From Icerya purchasi (lineage: Eukaryota; Arthropoda; Insecta; Hemiptera; Monophlebidae), in NCBI GenBank assembly GCA_039619475.1, contig CM077116.1, positions 296,526,464 to 296,590,463 of the forward strand: a stretch of DNA of 64,000 nucleotides. The letters run 5' to 3'. The first letter of the stretch is position 1; each line of letters starts with the position of its first letter. A model generated the notes under the pieces. The model had not been told where the DNA came from. It did no database searches and saw only the letters and a program-made list of their open reading frames with translations. Both the position numbers and the translations under genes were made by a program. This document shows, in pieces, positions 1 to 12,280 of this stretch.

Positions 1-380
1 ACTTGAAAGAACGTGTTAAATAGGAAACATTACACCACACCAAAAAATATATGAATGAAACTAATCGCTGAAAATAATGAAATACGTGAATTGGATCAAT
101 CGCTGCCATTTGGAGAAATAATAAAAATTACAGTATTAGAAATTATGTTTTGAGTTACTAGAATTTTAAAATAAAGAGTTAAAAACTTATCAAGATGGCA
201 CCGTAATTAAATAAACGTTCTCGGTCAATATAAAATAGAACGACAAGTAGTCTGATCGGGACTAGTCTAGATGATTTTTCTTTCTAAAAATAATTTTAAA
301 GGAAGCGCGTCCTTCGTTAGTGATGTCTTCGAATTTTGAACAGGACTGATATCTCTCATCATTCTGTTCTTTTGGTATCT
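1..380. other. Unannotated A+T-rich DNA
   Basis: I see no open coding frame of interest, RNA gene or repeat structure here. It lies just upstream of the first LINE copy and may include its 5' end. Confidence 0.5.
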
Positions 381-769
381 GTCAAAAAATACCTATAGGG
401 GAGGATCATTTATTGTTTCGTGTGATAAAGTTTACTCGCGTTGTGTTCAATTGCCCATTGAAGAGGTCGGTGAGATCGGTTAATTTATTTATCTCTGTGA
501 TCTGCTTTTATTTTTACTTCCATTGTTTTATTTTATTTCGTCCGTTTCGTTTTTATCACTTTCATTTCTCGCTCCGTCATTATTTAATTTTTGATTTCAA
601 TCGCTAATTGTCTTTAGCTAAGGTAGCGGTTTATCGACAATTACTCGTTTAGAAAACAGAACCTGATTAAACTTAACTTTTCCTTTACTCTTGCAGCTAA
701 CCGGTTCCCCTGCTTTCCGACAACGGCCATAAAGAACTTAAACTACGATTATTTATTCCGCAATTGTGA

Positions 770-1218
770 TTGTTCCGTTCCGGCATGGTTCGCAATATTT
801 CAACTGATTTTTCCACCGAGGAACTTCTCTTAAACCTGTCTTGTCAGATGCCAATCTCGGATATCCGAAAGTTACAGAAACGTATTTCTGAAAATCCTTT
901 AGCGCCTACTCCCGTTATTGAAATTAAATTTTTAGGCTCAACTTTTCCGCCTTTTGTCAATTTCTACGATTTCTACCGCGTCAAAATTTAGCCAGTTATT
1001 CGTAAACTTAAACTTGGTCGTAATTGTCTCCGATTCGGCTGTTGTCGGATCAAACCTATCTCTGCTTCTTTTGTTCTGGTAGTCGTTCTTCTCCCGAATG
1101 CACCATTTCCCGGAAAAATAACCTAGCTAGTTTTTATTGCGTTCATTGTGGCGAAAATCATTCTGCCCTTGACCCTTCTTGTCCTGTATTTAAAGAGCAA
1201 ATAAGAATATACATATAA
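770..1218 (+). pseudogene. LINE ORF1 (gag-like) remnant with zinc knuckles
   Basis: Two adjacent frames together give a Jockey/I-type ORF1. The first (770-991) encodes ISTDFSTEELLLNLSCQMPI and continues to FPPFVNFYDFYRVK, a pattern seen upstream of zinc knuckles in these proteins. The second (1024-1218) holds the knuckles CFFCSGSRSSPEC and CVHCGENHSALDPSCPVFK. A stop and a frame change separate them. It would have coated the element RNA. It is not functional now. Confidence 0.7.
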
Positions 1219-4164
1219 TCATGAGTGTCCAAAATATTTCGTATTCCGAAGGTAAGAATATCGTGTCAAGGGAAGCTGGTCTCCCCGGCATTCGCCTTTG
1301 CAGACATTTCTAATACAATTTCTTCGTCTTACGAGACTCTTCTAGTAGCACGAAAAATAAACGGCAAAATTATTCCAGTAGTTCCCTTCACTAGTTTCCG
1401 AAAAACATCATTCCCAACTCAAATCACAAAACTCTTTTAACGAATATCATTCCTATTTAACCATTAATGTTGACTGTAAAGGTCTCCGGTAAATAATTTC
1501 CAGCCATTCGAAAAGTGTTCTGAGATACTACTTTCCTCTAAGTCAATGAATATTGTGACATGTCTCCGATCGTTAATAATTCTGTCTCTACTGATCCCAC
1601 ATGCTTTCCTTCCGAAAATGATTTAATTTCTACCTTATTATCTACTCCCAGTAAGTTCCGAGTCCCTAATTTCGATGATAAGATATCAGCGTTATGTAAA
1701 GCTTTGCAGTCTTAGAAATTTTGTTGTTAGTTAACATTATTTCTAATTTCACTTTTATTACTATTGTTCTATTATATATCTTACGCATTTTCTCTCCTTC
1801 GCGTCAATATTCCTTTTCCGCTTATATGTATTTCGAGTTCCTTTCGCTCTCAATATTTTTGTTCGCTCTCTTTTACGCCTACCCTTGAATTACATTTTTA
1901 TCTGTAAAGATTCTTCAAAATGGTTATACGAATTATCTGTATACGACTCATCAACAGAACTCGTTTCCTCAGTATCAACGTTGATTCTATAATAATTTTT
2001 ACTTTTTCCCTCAACGCTTTCCCTTGGTGCTACTTGCCTACTGTAATTAGGTTGGTTAATAGCTTACAAGGACTCACATACATGTGCAACGAATTTCCCG
2101 AGCGATGAATAATCGCTATTCCCAATTAAATATTACGCTGCATCGTTTTCCCTTATTATTTTAAAATTACCGTCCTGCCTTTTATGTTTTCTATAACGCT
2201 TTTTGCCGCTGTTGCTTGCTGTCTTTGACTAGAGTAGTCGATAGCATATCACGCTACATATACGCATTGATTTATTTAAACGGTGGAAACGTTGGATTAA
2301 AAATTCTCTGTTCATGCTACTTTTCTTCCTTTACTTACTCCTTGCGTGGTTTATATTCAAATTAGACCGTGTGGACATTCATATACCCCATTTATAATCT
2401 CGCTCTTTCGCATTATTCCCCTAATATCCGCTAGCTCACGTCTTTTATGCATTCCCTTATTCTTTATATTTCTCGTTTTTCCCCTCACCATGTCTTGTCA
2501 ACTTTAAATATTGCACTGTGATTGCCGTAATCAAATAGAACGAAAATAAATTCTCTGGAGAGCTCGTTGCATCAATATAATTTTTGTGCTGCTCTCAGAA
2601 ACTGGGCTAAACGAATCCTCTAACGTTAACACTCGCAGTCTTTCTTTAATTAGTTCCAATTGCACTGATGGATATAGTGGTTCAGTTATTTTAATCAGAA
2701 ATGATATCCACTTTCTAACTCACAATTCCCAATTAATCCAAATTTTGTTCATATCTCAATAATTAACAACATCTCAAAATCACTTAACCTTATCCCAGCT
2801 TATATCCCACCTAATTATGCTTTTCAATGATTTATTAATTCCCTCCCTCTGTTCTTTATTATAGTCAATGATTGGAACTTTCGCTTTCCTCTTTAGGGCT
2901 GCAATGGGTACAATAGCAAAAGTTTCGCACTTGAAAATTTTATCTTACAAAATGAAGGATCCTCCTTAACAATGATGGTTCATCTACCTGCGTCAAAAAT
3001 TCTTTGTATTTCAGTTCCATTGACCTGTTACTCACTTCTAATCTTAGTATCAAGTGCTCATGATCAGTTCTAAATGATATCTTTGCAAGATATTACTATC
3101 ATCATTTTTTTCAGCAATTTTCCTTATTTCTGTTTCTTTGACTCCGATAAGCCTCTTTACTCTTCCAAATGGATCCTTACTAAAGTAGACTGAGCCATCT
3201 TCCGTTCTCTCATCGACTCCTGGCTTTCATCAATTCCTAATTTAAATCCATCTTTCCAATATTACTTTTTATTGAATCAATTTCCTCTGCCTTGACTCAT
3301 TCTTCTCTTTTCATCCGACCAATTCCCCACAAAAAATGCAGAACGTCCTTCTTATTGTGATGGAATGAGCACTATGATATGACTTTTAAATTAAGTACGT
3401 CCACTTATAGAATCTTTCACTCGTATTCTACTTTTTCCAACTTTCTGACTCATAAAAATGTCAATGCTAAGACCAGATTTGCTTTTAAAACAACTAAGGA
3501 AAACTTATGAGAAAACTTCTGCTTACTTTTTTTTCGATCCACTTCTATTTTTCATGTATAGGGAAAATGGCCAAGCATATCAGCTGCTTTTGATAACATT
3601 AACCTTCCCACAATCTTTGACACGATGCGCTTAATTAAAAATTCCTGTCCACTTTGTTTTGCTTTCTTTCAATAACTCTTTCCTGAATACTCGTTCTAAT
3701 ATTCATCTCTTTATTTTCTTTTCTAAAAACTACGTCTGCCAGCTTTATTCTTCTTTCTTTTCATGCTTCTTTTATTAGCCTTACCCTAAATGGCGGTTCA
3801 ATCACCCTTGTAAACTTTTTTCGCTATTTAGAGATCTTTCTTGACAGCCGTCACTCTTTTCACAGTCACACTAATCATCTGTATCTATCTCCTCTCAAAA
3901 AACTCAATTTGTTAAAAACCCTCACTCATACCACTTAAGGAAGCGATCCCAGTGCCCTACTCATGTTCTATAAATCCTTTATTCGTTCTCTCCTAGATTA
4001 CTGTTGCTTTATTTACTGCAATTACTCTAGTACCCTTTTTTTTTTTTTTTTAAATTAGATCTCATTCAAAATATCTATCTTTGTATTTACATTTCTGCCT
4101 CAAACTGTAAGTTCCGGTTATTCTTACCGAATCCTATACTCCTCCTCTCATCATCCGTAGATCT

Positions 4165-5195
4165 TGCTTAGGTTAACATTTCTTGATTAAACGGCTGCCG
4201 ATTTATTCTTCTTCACTTGTTTCTTTTTACCGCTCTGTCTTTCATAAATTCCGATTTACTTCTAATAAAACTCCAATTTTATCTCTTATCTATGTTCGTC
4301 CTCTTCAATTTTCGCCATTTATTTATAGTGTCATAATGAATTTCTTATTTCCTTTTCAGTTTTTCCACTTTCCTTCATCCTATTTCTTTGTCGTTCTGTT
4401 CTAAATCTGTCCCTCGACATGCCGCCAGAATTGAATTTCCCACGTGAAGTTCTTTTTTTCCTACACACACCACTATATCTGTACTAAAAAATGGAGTCGG
4501 TTCTGCCTCTTTCTGTCATGCTTTCCATTACATTCTGGATCTTTCAAATTTCCCTTCTTTTGCTCGATTTTCTATGCCAAACCTATTGCTGTTCTACGTG
4601 CTGATCTCTTTGTTTCCTTATCAATAATTTCTCCCATACGGTGATTATATAAAAATGTTTTACAAGCTATCGCATCTCTTCTTCCTTTTCCTTCTTCCGA
4701 TTATAGAATACTCCTCACACGCTCCACCACCCATGATATTTTCCTCCTTCGCTCGATCGAAATTGATCTTCTTTTGGTTGCTGGTCATTTACTACATTGA
4801 GCGTAATAAATTAACAGCGGATATTCATTAGCCCGTGATTTTTGGGCACCTTTTCAGCTCATAACATTGTTCTTCTTTTCTCTTAGTTGCTCATTCTAAA
4901 GCTCAGCACCTATTCTTCTCCATTTTTTAATTTTGGCTCCTTATACTTCTCTATTCAACCACCTCTTCTTGGCGACCATGCTTTTTTGGATACTTGCTCT
5001 CTCTTCAATGTTCCACAATCTCGGCTATTTAACGCCTTCGTTTTAATAGTTGTCTACTTTCTGCATCATCTCCTCGGTTTTCACCTGTTCCGACTTCATT
5101 TTGTCTCTATCATACCCCTTCCGCATACATCCCTTATGACTTTGATATTATATTTTGTTTGAATGTTCGACCTTTTCTGCTGAACAATCGCCCTT
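4165..5195 (+). repeat. Near-identical inverted tract, arm 1
   Basis: About 1.03 kb here is almost identical to the reverse complement of 13377-14405. Several unselected frames translate the same on both sides: a 91-residue frame at 4887-5162 is identical to one at 13406-13681, and two others differ by one residue each. Identity falls sharply outside both ends even though the LINE homology continues. Confidence 0.85.
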
Positions 5196-5219
5196 CTACT
5201 TGTCTCTATGAAATCTCGG

Positions 5220-8200
5220 TACAAATCTTCGGTGCTGAAATTTAACCCTCTCAGAATCTAAATGTACGATGAAAAAAATTAAATGTTTCTGCGTTTCATC
5301 TCATCACTTTATCCTTTTTATCCCTGAAAATAAGCTCGCCGCCGTCAACTAAAAGGAAGTCCGTTACATTGCGCTAACTAAGGTAGCAATCAATAACTAA
5401 ATAAATATCCGGGGGAAGGATTCAAAGTACTCTATTACAAAACTCCTACAGAAACACGCATAAACAATTTTTTTTTTTTTTACATTCACGATGATATGCC
5501 TCATTTTAAACTTTTAGTGTACTGATCCCGGATGCTTGTATTTATACGCTAAGAATTCTCGGCACAAAGACTATATTGTGTGTAGTGCATGCTCTTTTTC
5601 TTTTTTTTTCTTCAACTCACCAACCAAAAGGGGGGTTTAATTAGAGGGGAAAAGTCACTTATATTTTGATCCGATCAAATATTATTGATTTGAAGCAATC
5701 AATGTAAACGAAAGAATATAAAAGACTCAGTAAGATATAGGAGCCCAAATGCGAATACAGAGCAGAATGCCTTACAAAAAGATATGAACACTGAAAGAAC
5801 GATCGCGCCCTCACAAAGAATTACTTGTTTCACTATTTCAGAGTATTTTCACCCGTCAACTATGTATCCCTTCGTGTCCTATGGAAGTGTAACGCATTAT
5901 TGAAGACTGTCATCAGCAGCTCGTTCACTTTTCTGCTTCGCTGATTTTCACAGAACTTACGTTATTTCATTGTCCAGAATTTAGCTCGGTGTCTTTCTTA
6001 CAGAGCGACATCCTAACAGGACGTTTGTCATTTTCAGGAATGGGCGCCTGGTACGCGAGACTAATGTACCGAAAACAAAATTAAAAATAAACAGAATAAA
6101 AAAGTTAACTAAAAAGACAATTCCAGCAATTGCTCCATTTGTGTAGGTCTACATTTCAACTCCGTTGCCGAAAAAAGAACAAACCAGAAAACAACCAACA
6201 TTTCACTTAAACACTAAAAGTTCCTCGCTACTCTCTCTTCTCAAATTCGTAATTAAATTTTTATTGCTATGTTTAGCAAGTTAGCGTCAGAGATTCTGTA
6301 GCGAAAATTAATGAAAATACCGGAGTACTTGTTAGCTCTGTTAGTGAACACAGCTAAAAACCTAAAATAATCTCGTTTTTCGATATCGCATTCGTAATAA
6401 GAAATTAATTTTAATAAAATTAAATCTAGCAGATTATGTAAATGTAAAAATTATATTTATATAAAATTAAAAATGCTTTACACACTGCCCCTGTCGAATT
6501 AGATGTGAAAAAACGTTAAATGAAACTGCCTAGCCCGGAAACATGTCGACAGATTTTTCGGTGTCAATGTTTATATAGCAACCAAAATATTCACTGATAA
6601 CATCTTATACATTTATAAATCAGTGCTGTGCGATAATCACGACGCATATAAATTACTTGTCAGTTTTTTACTTCCTCGTACGTGTAAAGTAAGTATTGTA
6701 ATCATGAAAAATGTTCATATTTTAACGGGTATTTCGACCATCACCGATTACTTCCCCTTATTATACGGATGATAAAAATTCACGGAGGGTGTTTTGAATC
6801 TCATAACATTTCGACAGAAATAGCCCGATTTTAACCACTTCTGGATCTATTTTTAACTGTATGTAGATATGTAGGTATATTTATGTAACACGCATAACTC
6901 AAAAACGGCTAGTCGCAGAAAGTTGAAATTTTGAATTTAGGGGGCTCTTTTAAAATCTAGTTATGCACCTCCCTTCTTTTTGGTTATAATCGGTTGCGCT
7001 AAAAGGTTATTTCCCTTGAAGGGTCTTTTAGAAATTTTTTTTTCTAACTCAAAAACGGGTAGTGGTAAAAAGTTGAAATTTTGTATTCGAGATTTTTTTT
7101 TTTTTCCCGGATAATATGTAATTGTATATCTCCGATTTTGTTTCGCAATCGATTGTGTCAAAATTGTGCGCTTCTCTCGGAGAATTTTGTAAAATTTTTC
7201 TTGTAACTCGATAAAAAAATCGAAATTTTTTTATTCCGGATTCTTATAAAATCTAATTATATAATACCTACTGAGAAAATAGACCTAAGGTTAACTTTCA
7301 AAATATAATAAATTGCATTAATCGTTGCAACCGTCACGCATCGGACTTAACCAACGATCGCCCAAACGGCTAATAGGAATTATAATTAAATTAATTGTGT
7401 AAATGTATTTTAATTCTATAATAAAACAAACTTTAATAACAAACAATAAAAATGTGTGAATTAATACTGACGTTTTATGTGTAGTCTCTCTTTTCTTATA
7501 AATAAATAACGTTTTAAATTAAATTTTTTACGCTGTTTTTATTTATTTTATATATTTTAGCTGTGTTACTCACTCTTTTTAATGTTTAATAGTCTCATAG
7601 TACAAGGAGAAGTCATGTGTTGCCTACGTTAGATTTTTAATTTTTACAATACGATCGCTTCGGATAATTTTAAAATACGTCGCATATTGATAATATACAG
7701 AAAAGATAAAACTATCAATTCAAAAATATTAATCACTTCATCCGAACATAGACAATAAGACAACGACAAAGCCGCTTACAAATTGTTCACCGAATGATAA
7801 AGTCGATAAAAATTCAGCGATGCGAGTTAATCAATAGCGAAATCACGTGTAAAAATGTTATCTCTCCAAACTGGGCGAAGCGTTTACAAATTTCGGCATT
7901 TTTAATTGTTTATATTTTTGTCGATTTTAAATAAATGAATACATTTATTTAAAATTGACAAAAATATAAACAATTAAAAATGATTACGCCTAGATTATCA
8001 CGATCCGAAGAAGTTAAAAATACGCTCGAGATTATTTGTTATTTCGAAAGATTTAAAAGTAATCGCAGCGACCGATTAAAATAAATCAATACACAGTGTT
8101 AGAAAGAATCCTATGGTTTGTCGAAAAAATTCAGCTAATTACACGTAAAAATCTAGAAGCCCGGCATAGTTTATTTCGGAAATTTGTACGTAGCTACAAC

Positions 8201-8385
8201 TTTCGCCAGACTTCCATCCCCGCTTAACATCCATCCATACATTTTTAAATATATACGTTTCCAAGTGCATAACATTTCATTTCAATGATGAACGGATAAG
8301 CTATTTATCATATTAAACGGCATATCTTTGTCCAAACATATATGATAACTTGAAATAGAAATGCACACGCTAATGAAACCTAAAA
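5220..8385. other. Repeat-rich noncoding DNA
   Basis: No gene is supported. From 5600 to 5830 the sequence resembles 9000-9190 and, inverted, the end at 9630-9735. From 6890 to 7250 a motif close to AACTCAAAAACGG, followed about 15-20 bases on by GTTGAAATTTT, recurs two to three times at intervals of roughly 150 bp, which looks like a decayed tandem or transposon repeat. A large palindrome at 7897-7982 is listed separately. Confidence 0.5.
7897..7982. repeat. 86-bp near-perfect palindrome
   Basis: CATTTTTAATTGTTTATA at the left edge is the exact reverse complement of the right edge, and pairing continues to the centre with only a few mismatches. There is essentially no loop. It could extrude a cruciform or be a tiny foldback element. 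Confidence 0.85.
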
Positions 8386-8885
8386 ATTTTTAAATTTAAG
8401 CGTCCAAATTTTGAAAAAAATCAAACTGCGAGACAAAGAATTTAAGAAAATTTCGCAGCCCGTGTTCTGCAATAGCTGGAGTGTTGTTTTTTTTTTTTTT
8501 TTTTTTTTTTATCGGAACAATTTTGTTATTAGAGTACAGAAAAAATGTGAATCCCCAGAAATTTTATATTACGCTAAGTTTTAAGACCAAAACAAAAATA
8601 GGAATAAGTCTGCAGCCTGTTCTATAGTAGCCAGAGAGTTCGTTTCTTCGAAATGATCAAAATTATAATTTATAGTACACCAAATTTTGCAAAATATACA
8701 CATCAATTTTCAAAAAGAAAAAAATACCAGACAAAAGTACACGCGGTCCGTTCTGCGGTAGTTGTCGTTTATATATTTTTTTAAACTGTCGTATTTTTGT
8801 AATTAGAATAGGGAAAAAACATAAAGCCTCCTGAATTTTAGTTAAGCGCATAAATGTAATATGGGTATATCCCCCTCATTATGTT
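8385..8885. repeat. Diverged tandem repeat, about three units of 130-155 bp
   Basis: Phrases like GCAGCCCGTGTTCTGCAATAG recur at about 8458, 8612 and 8743, each followed by a T-rich stretch and a segment resembling TTGTTATTAGAGTACAG. Units are strongly diverged and the boundaries are approximate. Confidence 0.5.
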
Positions 8886-8994
8886 AAATTTTAAAAAAGA
8901 AAAATTTTAAATTTAAAAATTTCGAAATTCAAAAATTTAAACATACTTTTTTAATTTATTGCGTATTTTATTTCTGGGCTCGTCACTTTACCCA

Positions 8995-9735
8995 AAAACA
9001 ATTAGGAGAAGAAAAAATCGGATATATTTTAATCTGATCGCATATCAATTAATATAGCAGAAATGGCGAAAATGGAAGGAAAGGACAGGATGTGTAACAA
9101 GCACTGTAAAGAGCAGGAAGTGTCGTCGCAGTAAATTGAAATACAGAGCAGAGCGCGCAAGACAAAGAGATGAACACTTAATAAATACGTGAAAATTTAA
9201 CTTTCCAATTTTTGAGATAAATAGGGCGACGAACGTGACTGATTTAAATTATTATCAGCGCTAGTTTAACAATGAAACAGAAATTGCAAGAAATATAATT
9301 ATGGTTAAGTCTTGTAATATTTCATTTGCTTACACCGTTTGGCTTAAAATTTATTTCTTTTTTAATGTCAAGAAGAAAGCCAGAAGATAATTGTATCTCT
9401 TTTTCTATTCGTTGTTTCTTCGGCGACTTGACAGATGCTTCTGTTTTCCAATCGGCTTCTAATGTTTTGGTCTGTACAGTGTATACTGATACTTCGGATA
9501 ACATATTGTATATTTTAAGCTCATTCGAGTTTGTTAAGTCGCAACCTTCTTGCTCCTCATAGCGCTTTTAAATCTCATCCTTTTCCTTCCCATACACATC
9601 ATTCCTGTTATATTGATCGTTTCTTATTAACGGTATCTGATCGGATTAAAATATAACTTTCATTTTTCATTTCTAATTGTTTCTCGGTGAAGGTCTTTTT
9701 GGTTGACGAGCCCAATTTTCTCCTTCTTTTTTTTT
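8995..9735. mobile_element. Small element with inverted ends and a coding-like fragment
   Basis: The left end (around 8997-9055, with ATATTTTAATCTGATC) matches the reverse complement of 9628-9685 (ATATTTTAATCCGATC) over roughly 57 bp at about three-quarters identity. A related end also occurs at 5600-5665, so this is a dispersed family. The interior carries a minus-strand reading frame listed separately. The superfamily is not recognised. Confidence 0.5.
9322..9618 (-). pseudogene. Coding-like fragment inside the inverted-ended element
   Basis: In one minus frame about 98 codons read from NDQYNRNDVYGKEKDEI through a single TAA to KRYEEQEGCDLTNSNELK and end at INFKPNGVSK before TGA. Charged residues, including a Lys-rich SPKKQRIEKEI segment, and balanced codon use look protein-like. 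No domain is recognised. A good donor (gtaagc) lies at the 3' end, so it may be an exon of an element-encoded protein. Confidence 0.35.
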
Positions 9736-9975
9736 ACAAAAAAAAAAAAAAAAAAAAAAAAAATCATCTTTATTTCTTTTCTACATCTGTTGCTTTCATA
9801 TTCAGAGTTGTACAGATCCGTTTAATTTCGTTTTCGACCAGTTTCGTTGTTTTCGATCTTTTAAAAATCTGTGTAGTACTCGGTACAACTATCGTAAATA
9901 CCTGTCCACGCAAAGGCAACCGTATTTCAATTTCAGCGTGAACTGAACCTCATTAACTTCTTACTCGTATAAGTC

Positions 9976-10194
9976 ATGAGCCGTGTTCGCCCTTATACTA
10001 CTACCCGTCCGTTACGTATAAATGTGCAGTGCAGTTTATCGGAAATTTTCAATAAAATTACGAGCTTGGACATCCTTTCCACCGTCAACTCAGTGCTCGA
10101 AGAAAATAGTGGCAATGTTAAAAAAGTTCGCTCTCCGTTTTATTCTAAGAATGAAATAAATTTAAAATGTTACCGTCGTGTCAGTCACTGTTGA
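9976..10194 (+). CDS. Possible short ORF, unknown
   Basis: An ATG-started frame of 72 codons begins MSRVRPYTTTRPLRINVQCS and includes a possible helix EIFNKITSLDILSTVNSVL. It is in the same orientation as nearby LINE fragments and could be an ORF1 start, but I recognise nothing in it. It may be chance. Confidence 0.25.
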   Translation: MSRVRPYTTTRPLRINVQCSLSEIFNKITSLDILSTVNSVLEENSGNVKKVRSPFYSKNEINLKCYRRVSHC

Positions 10195-11679
10195 AGCATA
10201 AATTTGAAAAGAATTAACTACGGTTAATATCTTTTTTTTTTAAAGAGCATTAAATTTAAAAAATACTTCTTTCGCACACATTACCATGCCACATGGTATT
10301 TCAGGTATTTCAATCCAAACAGTATCTTTTTAGTCGACGTATCTGTATCATTTTTAAGAAACTATACATAAACAATACACTATGTAGGCACTGCGGCAGC
10401 CGATTATTTCAAAAATTCGCCAATTGGAACAGTTAAAAATCCAAAGGGTTTGACCACGAAGGGGCCATGTAATAGACGCAATATACAATAAATCCATCAC
10501 TTTTTCTTTACTCAAATCAAGCACTCGTTAATTTTTGCTATTCTCCGATATCATACAGAAGTCCTACCATTGTATACCGTTATTCGCCGACTCTGTCTGT
10601 AATTTTTTTTTTTTCAGCGATAAAATTATATTTCATTTGAAAACTCGAGATCATCTGTAACCAAAATTATTATCAAATTTCTCTAAAAAATTAAAAGCGG
10701 CAAAAAAAAAGAAAAAAAAAGTTTGCTTGCGAGTGAAAAAAATATAAGACAAGTTGGACAAAACCAAATTCTATCGGCCTATTATATATGGCTAATAATC
10801 TGGGTTTTCCCTAAACATTTGGCTTTGCTATTTGACAAACAGTTATTTAGATGACGAATTAAACTTCAACAATTACCGGAAGTGCGGAAATAAATCGAAT
10901 AAACCAGTTAAACCTAGCATACTCTGTGTGATGAGACAAAATTATCTATGTGTTAAAAACATGATAATGGCGACTTCGGAAAACTTGAAAAATAGAAAGA
11001 AGCAAATGGGCGCATTAAATGAATTGTTTACGTTCAAAAATTTTCTCGCTCACATTAAGAAAATAAAGAGACGATTTAAACCGGATTAAAATAAAAATAA
11101 CAATAAAAAAAAAGCACAATTAAATATCAATTTTTATTTGATTTTTTTTTTGTTTTTTTTTTTTTTTTACATTCGTTAAATAACTTAATAACTTTTTCCT
11201 CGGCTTACCTAATTCATAGTCTCTTTCTGCGTCCTCATGTATCGTCTCCATGCCGGACAAAAATCCCAGCTGAACTATAACTAATACTTTTCGACAATGT
11301 TACCGCTACCACCATCGAAAAAATAACCACGATAACTGCCGCTATTGCTTAAAATTAATAATTGCCAAATACGCCACCACATAATAACCGACCAGACGAA
11401 CTTCTGAAGGTTATTTATAAACACCGGCGCGTTAAGAAAAAAAAAACCACAGCACGAAAAGAAGCAAATCAAACAGCACTTTTACGCGAAAGGAAAAAAA
11501 GCCGTACAATCAATTGAACACTAGAACATTTTCATCAATTAAAGTTCTAAGCCATTCAATGGAAAGCAATAGACGTCGCTTTTATTTTATCATCGCGAAA
11601 TATAATAATAAGAGGAACAGTCGGGAACGCAAAAACAACACACAAATACGCCCATCAGTTCAAAGCTCAACTAAAGTGT

Positions 11680-12280
11680 CAGAACAGCCGGCCGACGCTC
11701 CGTAATACACTGTCGACACCGCGAACAGACAGCGCCAGCTGCCGCCTGGTGGACTGCGACGCGATAAAAGCTGCCGTCAAAAGCGTTCTTTTCCCGATCG
11801 CAAAGCAAACGCATTTCTCTTATCCGCCGCATCGTTTTCTCCAATTCGGCAACTTTATCAATGGTCATGTTTCGAGGGGCACAATATCGCCAACAAGAAA
11901 AAAATACGACAAAAAACCTCTCAATGTTAGTAATTACAATAATAACAATAATGATTATTATTAATAATAATAATAATAATAATAATATAATAATTATGAT
12001 AGCCCTAGAAATAATAATGATAATGGCGAGCGCAGACGAAATTTTCTGTGGAATGACATAATTACGGAGACAAAAATGTTGGCACACAGTCAGACAGAAG
12101 GAGCGATAACGAGCTACCGAATGAATTAGAAACGCTAAAGCACGCGCCTAGTTGCAGCGATTTCTGTCGGAATTATTAACAATCGCCTACCGGGAAATAT
12201 TAAAAACAGAAGTCTGTCGCGGTTTTCCGAAGAGACCACTACTGCACCGCCGCCATTAGTGATTTTTTTCTTTCTTTCTT
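11680..12280. promoter_or_regulatory. CpG-richer patch, possible promoter or 5' exon
   Basis: G+C and CpG are visibly raised at 11690-11860 and 12100-12270 compared with the surroundings. On the minus strand an ATG-started frame (11671-11868) encodes MTIDKVAELEKTMRRIREMR and onward for 65 codons. It could be a housekeeping-type promoter or first exon. No TATA box, initiator or downstream exon was identified. Confidence 0.25.

Larger units (their letters stand above)
380..5220 (+). mobile_element. Decayed LINE, copy 1 (gag-like ORF1, endonuclease, RT)
   Basis: This is a non-LTR retrotransposon relic in plus orientation. ORF1 remnants at about 770-1218 show an RNA-binding gag segment (NISTDFSTEELLLNLSC) followed by Cys/His zinc knuckles (CFFCSGSRSSPEC and CVHCGENHSALDPSC), typical of the Jockey/I group. 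ORF2 remnants include an endonuclease piece at 2590-2760 (LLSETGLNESS, then DGYSGSVILIRND), an RT piece with AFDNI at about 3585-3600, and the RT C-terminal signature YKSFIRSLLDYC at 3966-4003. Many stops and frameshifts mean no intact protein. The plus strand is pyrimidine-rich from about 2.8 kb. Ends are approximate because no target duplication was identified. A related opposite-strand copy lies at 13.4-16.7 kb. Confidence 0.75.

Noticed and set aside
4887..5162. A 91-codon frame found identically again at 13406-13681, tempting as a duplicated gene
   Set aside because: It lies in the 3' part of a decayed LINE, has a Phe/Leu/Ser-rich composition expected from pyrimidine-rich DNA, and is shared only because the whole inverted tract is nearly identical. 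It starts with a non-ATG codon.
11671..12087. A 138-codon minus-strand frame
   Set aside because: Half of it is poly-Ile/Leu from an (AAT)n microsatellite. Only the last 65 codons have coding-like composition, and those are reported only as part of the CpG-rich patch.
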